A stretch of 10,011 nucleotides of DNA. Origin: an uncultured Acidimicrobium sp. Its GTDB lineage: Bacteria > Actinomycetota > Acidimicrobiia > Acidimicrobiales > Ilumatobacteraceae. Positions 6,429 through 10,011 of the stretch are shown here, one piece after another. The notes under the pieces are model-generated. The model saw only the letters and a program-made list of their open reading frames with translations. It searched no databases and was not told where the DNA came from. Every line of letters begins with the position of its first letter. Positions within the stretch are counted from its first letter, which is position 1. The position numbers and the translations under genes are program-made. Location of the stretch: NCBI GenBank assembly GCA_903853285.1, contig CAINTF010000060.1, forward strand, positions 1-10,011, written 5' to 3'.

Positions 6429-7864
6429 CACCAACTGGTATCCCGAGCGCGACCCTCTTCGTAACCGGAAGCGCTTTGTATTCCTACAACCGCGCGTTCA
6501 GCAAACTCAGGAATGGAACGTGCACCTGCATAGGTACAAGACGATCGCACGCCAGCAACAATTTGATCAATGATGTCTTCAACGCTTGGACGTTCAGGAT
6601 CGAGATACATTCGCGAAGTGCTGATCCCCTCTTCGAAGAGCTCCTTACGCGCACGATCCAAAGCAGTCTCACTTCGTGTGCGATTACGAACGGCTCTGTT
6701 TGAAGCCATCCCGAAGCTTTCTTTAAATAGTCGACCATCTGAATCACGGAGTGTGTCGGCAGCACTCTCGTACGTGCCTGCTAGCAGTGAACCAAACATG
6801 ACATTTGACGCGCCTGCGGCCAATCCCAATGCAACATCGCGTGGATAGCGGACTCCACCATCGGCCCAAATATGTTTTCCTAGACGCGCGGATTCCGCCG
6901 AACATTCCAAAACAGCCGAAAACTGAGGACGACCAACACCTGTCATCATGCGCGTAGTGCACATCGCTCCCGGTCCCACACCGACTTTGATGATGTCTGC
7001 TCCTGCCTCTATGAGTTGTCTGGTGCCCGATGCAGTAACTACGTTTCCAGCTACGACGGGAAGATTTGCTACAGCAGACCGAACCTGCGTGACGGCTTGC
7101 AACATACGTTCTTGGTGACCGTGCGCTGTATCGACTACGAGCACATCAACGCCCATTGCTGCAAGTGCTTTGGCACGCTTGGCAGGATCGCTGTTAATTC
7201 CAACGGCAACGCCGATCATTAAGCGACCTTGCTTGTCAAGAGCTGGCTGATAGATGGTGGATCGCAATGCTCCTTTACGAGTTACACAACCTACGAGCCT
7301 TCCGGCGCTATCTATAACTGGCGCGAAGGTGATCCTCAATTCAGTCATCTGATTGAACATTTCTTCAGCCGACTGCGAAGCATCAAGCGAAATCAAATCT
7401 CGACTCATTGAGGCATGCAACTGACTAAAACGATCGAAACCAGCAGAGTCGTGTTCAGTAAATATTCCCTCTGGTCGTCCATCGTTGTCCATCACAATCA
7501 CTGCCCCGTGGGCACGCTTGTGAATAAGGCTCAATGCTTCACCAACGGTTCCATCCCCTGGCATCGTGATGGGTGTTTCAAAGACAGTGTGACGGGACTT
7601 CACAAAATCGACCACAGTCTGCACCACGTCTAGAGGAATGTCTTGCGGAAGAACTACCAAACCGCCACGACGAGCGACAGTCTCCGCCATGCGTCTTCCA
7701 GCAATCGCTGTCATATTGGAAACAACTACTGGGATAGTCGTACCAAGACCATCTGGCGTAGCCAAGTCAACACTCTGTCGCGATTGCACCGTCGACATGC
7801 TTGGAACCATGAAAACATCGTTGTACGTCAGATCAAACGATGGTGCTTCATTAAGAAATCGCAT
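6428..7864 (-). CDS. guaB1: GuaB1-type GMP reductase (IMPDH/GMPR family, CBS domains)
   Basis: A 478-residue TIM-barrel enzyme of the IMP dehydrogenase/GMP reductase family. The barrel carries the active-site loop [17 protein letters not shown], with catalytic Cys302. Phosphate-binding GNVVTASG (273-280) and the IWADGGVR segment (about 333-340) are present. Two CBS motifs interrupt the barrel at about residues 95-205 ([44 protein letters not shown]). [27 protein letters not shown] and SCTYAGA segments match mycobacterial GuaB1, which has been shown to be an NADPH-dependent GMP reductase (GMP to IMP) regulated through its CBS domains. Annotation as IMP dehydrogenase would therefore probably mislead; activity here is inferred by family. 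The ATG at 7864 has GGAG (7875-7878) at 10 bases. It leads a coupled operon with cmk and plsC, and diverges from the Sua5 gene. Confidence 0.9.
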   Translation of the reverse strand: MRFLNEAPSFDLTYNDVFMVPSMSTVQSRQSVDLATPDGLGTTIPVVVSNMTAIAGRRMAETVARRGGLVVLPQDIPLDVVQTVVDFVKSRHTVFETPITMPGDGTVGEALSLIHKRAHGAVIVMDNDGRPEGIFTEHDSAGFDRFSQLHASMSRDLISLDASQSAEEMFNQMTELRITFAPVIDSAGRLVGCVTRKGALRSTIYQPALDKQGRLMIGVAVGINSDPAKRAKALAAMGVDVLVVDTAHGHQERMLQAVTQVRSAVANLPVVAGNVVTASGTRQLIEAGADIIKVGVGPGAMCTTRMMTGVGRPQFSAVLECSAESARLGKHIWADGGVRYPRDVALGLAAGASNVMFGSLLAGTYESAADTLRDSDGRLFKESFGMASNRAVRNRTRSETALDRARKELFEEGISTSRMYLDPERPSVEDIIDQIVAGVRSSCTYAGARSIPEFAERAVVGIQSASGYEEGRARDTSW

Positions 7865-7918
7865 GTCAGTCTGTCTCCAAATCTGGCCTGTAAAGCCAAG
7901 TAATACTACTGTATTTCC
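7865..7918. promoter_or_regulatory. Short divergent intergenic region between guaB1 and sua5
   Basis: These 54 bases must carry 5' signals for both genes. On the minus strand TAGTAT (7903-7908) is a -10-like box giving a leader of about 30 bases that includes the guaB1 GGAG. On the plus strand the same bases form TAATAC (7901-7906), which would place a start only about 5-7 bases before the sua5 GTG, that is, nearly leaderless. No good -35 box is visible on either strand. Weak evidence. Confidence 0.3.
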
Positions 7919-8878
7919 GTGCCCCCGGATCGTTCGACATCATTATGCAATATCGTCTCGGCATCCGATCAGACAACTATGGAAGTTGCCGTCCGAACTC
8001 TTGCAGGCGGTGGACTAGTTGCTATTCCAACCGAAACCGTCTACGGACTAGGCGCGGCCATCAATAGCGACATAGCTATTGCAAAAATATTCGCCGTTAA
8101 AGGCAGACCGCAAGATCATCCACTGATTGTGCACATTGCCGACATTGAGCAATTGCAATTCGTCGCGAGCAGTATTCCCTTAGACGCATTGAAGATCGCT
8201 CATGCATGTTGGCCTGGTCCGATCACGCTGCTGCTTCAACGAGGTGATCAAGTGCCCACGACTGTTACCGGTGGTCGAGAAACTGTTGCGGTTCGAATAC
8301 CCGACAATGCATTCACCCGACAACTCATCACAAAACTCGGCTCACCGATTGTTGCACCATCCGCAAATCGATTTGGCAAAGTGAGTCCCACTAACGCTCA
8401 ACACGTTTGTGACGACTTACAGGGTGATGTTGACTTAATTGTCGACGATGGAGCTTGTTCGATCGGAGTTGAATCAACCATCATTGATTTCTCGGTATCG
8501 CCACCTCAGCTGCTACGTCCAGGAGGTATTCCCATTGAAGACATCGAGCATATTTTGGGTTTTGCAATTGGTAGCTCCGATGGTGTTTCCCGTGCGTCAG
8601 GGATGCTTCAAAGTCACTACCGACCACAATGTCAAGTAGTGCTCGTTGAAAATGACGAAGAAGCAGCAGGACTTACCGCGAGGCTTACCCCTCAGCAACT
8701 TCCCTCGCGTGTGCTCAACCGATGCGAGAATCTACCGAATTACGCATCCTCGCTGTATAACGACCTCCGTCAAGCCGACGACGACAACATTCAAACGCTG
8801 ATAGCTGTATTGCCCTCAAATACAGGTCTTGGTGCAGCAATCATTGACCGTCTCGTCAAAGCCGCCGCGCCTATATAG
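7919..8878 (+). CDS. L-threonylcarbamoyladenylate synthase, two-domain Sua5 type
   Basis: Makes threonylcarbamoyl-AMP from threonine, bicarbonate and ATP, the first step of t6A37 modification of ANN-decoding tRNAs. The YrdC/TsaC domain covers residues 15-205: AIPTETVYGLG (35-45), VKGRPQDHPL (60-69), WPGPITLLL (98-106), AVRIPDN (124-130), APSAN (146-150), GVESTIID (183-190) and LRPG (199-202). A linker with SGMLQSHYRP (227-236) then leads to the C-terminal Sua5 domain (to 319), so it is the long Sua5 form rather than a TsaC/YwlC single-domain enzyme. The GTG at 7919 is the first start in the frame and gives the usual lead of about 30 residues. An internal ATG at 7979 is an alternative; neither has a Shine-Dalgarno site. 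It needs TsaB/TsaD/TsaE, which are not in the window. Confident call. Confidence 0.94.
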   Translation: MPPDRSTSLCNIVSASDQTTMEVAVRTLAGGGLVAIPTETVYGLGAAINSDIAIAKIFAVKGRPQDHPLIVHIADIEQLQFVASSIPLDALKIAHACWPGPITLLLQRGDQVPTTVTGGRETVAVRIPDNAFTRQLITKLGSPIVAPSANRFGKVSPTNAQHVCDDLQGDVDLIVDDGACSIGVESTIIDFSVSPPQLLRPGGIPIEDIEHILGFAIGSSDGVSRASGMLQSHYRPQCQVVLVENDEEAAGLTARLTPQQLPSRVLNRCENLPNYASSLYNDLRQADDDNIQTLIAVLPSNTGLGAAIIDRLVKAAAPI

Positions 8879-8881
8879 GTA

Positions 8882-8910
8882 TTGTCAGCAATCCCCTCGC
8901 CCCCTAGGCT
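8882..8910 (+). promoter_or_regulatory. Strong sigma70-type promoter for the solute-binding protein
   Basis: TTGTCA (8882-8887), 17 bases, TAGGCT (8905-8910). The spacing is ideal, the -35 box differs from TTGACA at one base, and TAGGCT is a common actinobacterial -10. Start near 8917 gives a leader of about 52 bases before the ATG at 8969. It begins right after the sua5 stop (8878). Confidence 0.65.
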
Positions 8911-8934
8911 TGATATTCCTAACCCAGGCAGGCA

Positions 8935-8960
8935 CCCCGCCTTCCGGCTTTTAGGGGGAG
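8935..8960 (+). promoter_or_regulatory. Leader hairpin overlapping a strong Shine-Dalgarno site
   Basis: The ribosome binding site AGGGGGAG (8953-8960) lies eight bases before the ATG at 8969 and is the strongest in the window. Upstream, CCCC (8935-8938) and GCC (8939-8941) can pair with GGGG (8954-8957) and GGC (8946-8948) around a TTCC loop, with a five-base bulge. That fold would sequester the site. A competing hairpin at 8927-8945 would leave it free. Whether either forms in the cell is not known. Confidence 0.45.
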
Positions 8961-8968
8961 AAAAACAC

Positions 8969-10011
8969 ATGAAGAAATCAAACATGAAGCGCTTCGGTGC
9001 TCTTGTTGTGGGTCTCAGCTTTGTTGCTGTTTCCTGTGGCAGCAGCAGCGACAACGCCGCAACAGACACCACAGTGGCAGCAGCTGCCTCTGGTGGTGAC
9101 TTGGAAGGCATGAAGGGCACAATGCCACTCGTCAACCTTTCAGCAGAGTTCAAAGATGGCGTAAACGCTTTCTGGACCGCAGCAGGCAACGATGCACTCG
9201 TTGACTACTCGTACACCGCAGAAGCATTTGACGCAGTGACATTGATCGCCCTTGCCGCAGAAGCAGCAAAGACAGACGGCAGCGCACTTGCTGACCAGAT
9301 CATCACTGTTTCACGTGACGGCGAGAAGTGCACAACTTTCGCAGACTGTGTCGCTCTTGTTAAAGCAGGAACAGACATTGACTACGACGGTGCTTCTGGT
9401 CCAAACACGATGAACGGCAACGGCGAGCCAATTGAGGCTTCCTACGGCGTTCTTACTTTTGATGCAACGAACCGCTTTGACTACGCAAATGCAACATACA
9501 TTCCTGCATCTGCTCCAGAGTCAGACTACGTTCCAGCACAAAAGACCACTGTTACTCGCAAGGGTGACGGACAGCTGAAAATCGGTACGATGCTTCCAGA
9601 AACTGGCAACCTTGCATTCCTTGGTGCTCCAGAATTCGCAGGTGTTGAATACGCATTGAGCTTGATCAATGCCGCTGGTGGCGTACTTGGTAAAGATGTT
9701 CTTTACAGCCAAGGCGACTCTGGTGACAACTCAACTGACACGGCTTCAACAACTGTTGACCGTCTCTTGAGCGAGAATGTTGACGCCATCATTGGTGCAG
9801 CATCGTCCGGCGTTTCGTTGAAAGTGATCGACAAGATCACCCAGGCAGGCGTTGTACAGTTCAGCCCAGCAAACACTTCAGATGCATTGTCAACTTATGC
9901 TGACAGCGCTTTGTACTTCCGTAACGCACCACCAGACACCCTTCAGGGTGCGGTGCTTGCAGGCTTGATTGCAGGAGATGGCAACGCTTCGGTGTACATC
10001 TTGGCTCTCGA
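8969..10011 (+). CDS. Lipoprotein solute-binding protein, Peripla_BP_6 (LivJ-like), with an extra N-terminal lobe segment; right end cut
   Basis: ABC-transporter substrate-binding lipoprotein of the branched-chain amino acid, amide and urea class. A signal peptide with hydrophobic core (residues 8-21) ends in a lipobox AVS-Cys23, followed by a Ser/Thr/Ala linker typical of surface lipoproteins. Residues 203-347 are the normal start of the domain: LKIGTMLPETGNLAFLG, GVEYALSLINAAGGVLGK, DRLLSENVDAIIGAASSGVSL, VVQFSPANTS, YFRNAPPD. Unusually, residues 50-178 look like the C-terminal part of such a domain (EAFDAVTLIALAAEAA at 85-100, CTTFADC with Cys121 and Cys127, GTDIDYDGASGPN at 134-146, SYGVLTFD at 158-165). 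The ATG at 8969 has the best ribosome site in the window and a good promoter, and its C-ending codon use for Asn, Asp and Tyr fits high expression. Substrate is unknown; 347 residues are visible. Confidence 0.88.
   Translation, partial: MKKSNMKRFGALVVGLSFVAVSCGSSSDNAATDTTVAAAASGGDLEGMKGTMPLVNLSAEFKDGVNAFWTAAGNDALVDYSYTAEAFDAVTLIALAAEAAKTDGSALADQIITVSRDGEKCTTFADCVALVKAGTDIDYDGASGPNTMNGNGEPIEASYGVLTFDATNRFDYANATYIPASAPESDYVPAQKTTVTRKGDGQLKIGTMLPETGNLAFLGAPEFAGVEYALSLINAAGGVLGKDVLYSQGDSGDNSTDTASTTVDRLLSENVDAIIGAASSGVSLKVIDKITQAGVVQFSPANTSDALSTYADSALYFRNAPPDTLQGAVLAGLIAGDGNASVYILAL

Noticed and set aside
7638..8018. 126-residue plus-strand open frame over the guaB1 N-terminus
   Set aside because: Antisense to the conserved start of GuaB1 and out of frame with Sua5.
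8900..8958. Perfect 7-base complementarity between CCCCCTA (8900-8906) and the ribosome site TAGGGGG (8952-8958)
   Set aside because: The upstream arm overlaps the predicted -10 box (8905-8910), so it would lie outside the mRNA if transcription starts near 8917.
8791..9189. 132-residue minus-strand open frame over the sua5 end and the lipoprotein start
   Set aside because: Covers a recognisable promoter, ribosome site and signal peptide on the plus strand; the antisense translation has no family features.

Overview
The window looks like a chromosomal housekeeping segment from an actinobacterium. The best lineage markers are a DUF3151 protein, a GuaB1-type GMP reductase with CBS domains, and a TypA/cmk/Sua5 gene set. 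The intermediate base composition, many GTG starts, sparse Shine-Dalgarno sites and a Thr/Ala-rich lipoprotein linker would fit a streamlined freshwater or marine Acidimicrobiia-like lineage, but that placement is inference. I see no tRNA, rRNA, IS element, CRISPR array, integrase or prophage gene. No gap between genes exceeds about 110 bases.

Left block, minus strand (3528 down to 1): DUF3151 protein, MobA-like nucleotidyltransferase, single-domain rhodanese, ribonuclease D, a 67-residue charge-polarised small protein, and the N-terminal 199 residues of TypA/BipA, which runs off the left edge. The first four genes are separated by only 20-29 bases and read as one operon. The 109-base gap after rnd holds three short inverted repeats, so the small gene and typA may be a second unit.

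Middle, plus strand (3562-5120): a small two-helix membrane protein translationally coupled (ATGA) to an M18 metallo-aminopeptidase. Its promoter appears to overlap head-to-head with the promoter of the left operon. Convergent to it, on the minus strand (7864 down to 5117), lies a tightly coupled guaB1-cmk-plsC operon joined by a TGATG junction and an 8-base overlap. The convergent M18 and plsC genes end on the same CTAG.

Right block, plus strand (7919-10011): a two-domain Sua5 threonylcarbamoyl-AMP synthase starts 54 bases from the divergent guaB1. After it comes a strong promoter and Shine-Dalgarno site driving a lipoprotein solute-binding protein of the Peripla_BP_6 (LivJ-like) class, truncated by the right edge. 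This last gene is the most unusual item: a segment resembling the C-terminal part of the Peripla_BP_6 fold precedes what looks like the normal N-terminal start of that fold, suggesting an internal duplication or a circular permutation.

Functionally the window combines ribosome or stress GTPase function, RNA processing, tRNA t6A modification, nucleotide interconversion (GMP to IMP, CMP to CDP), phosphatidic acid synthesis, molybdenum cofactor maturation, peptide turnover and solute uptake. I found no convincing new defence or mobile system.
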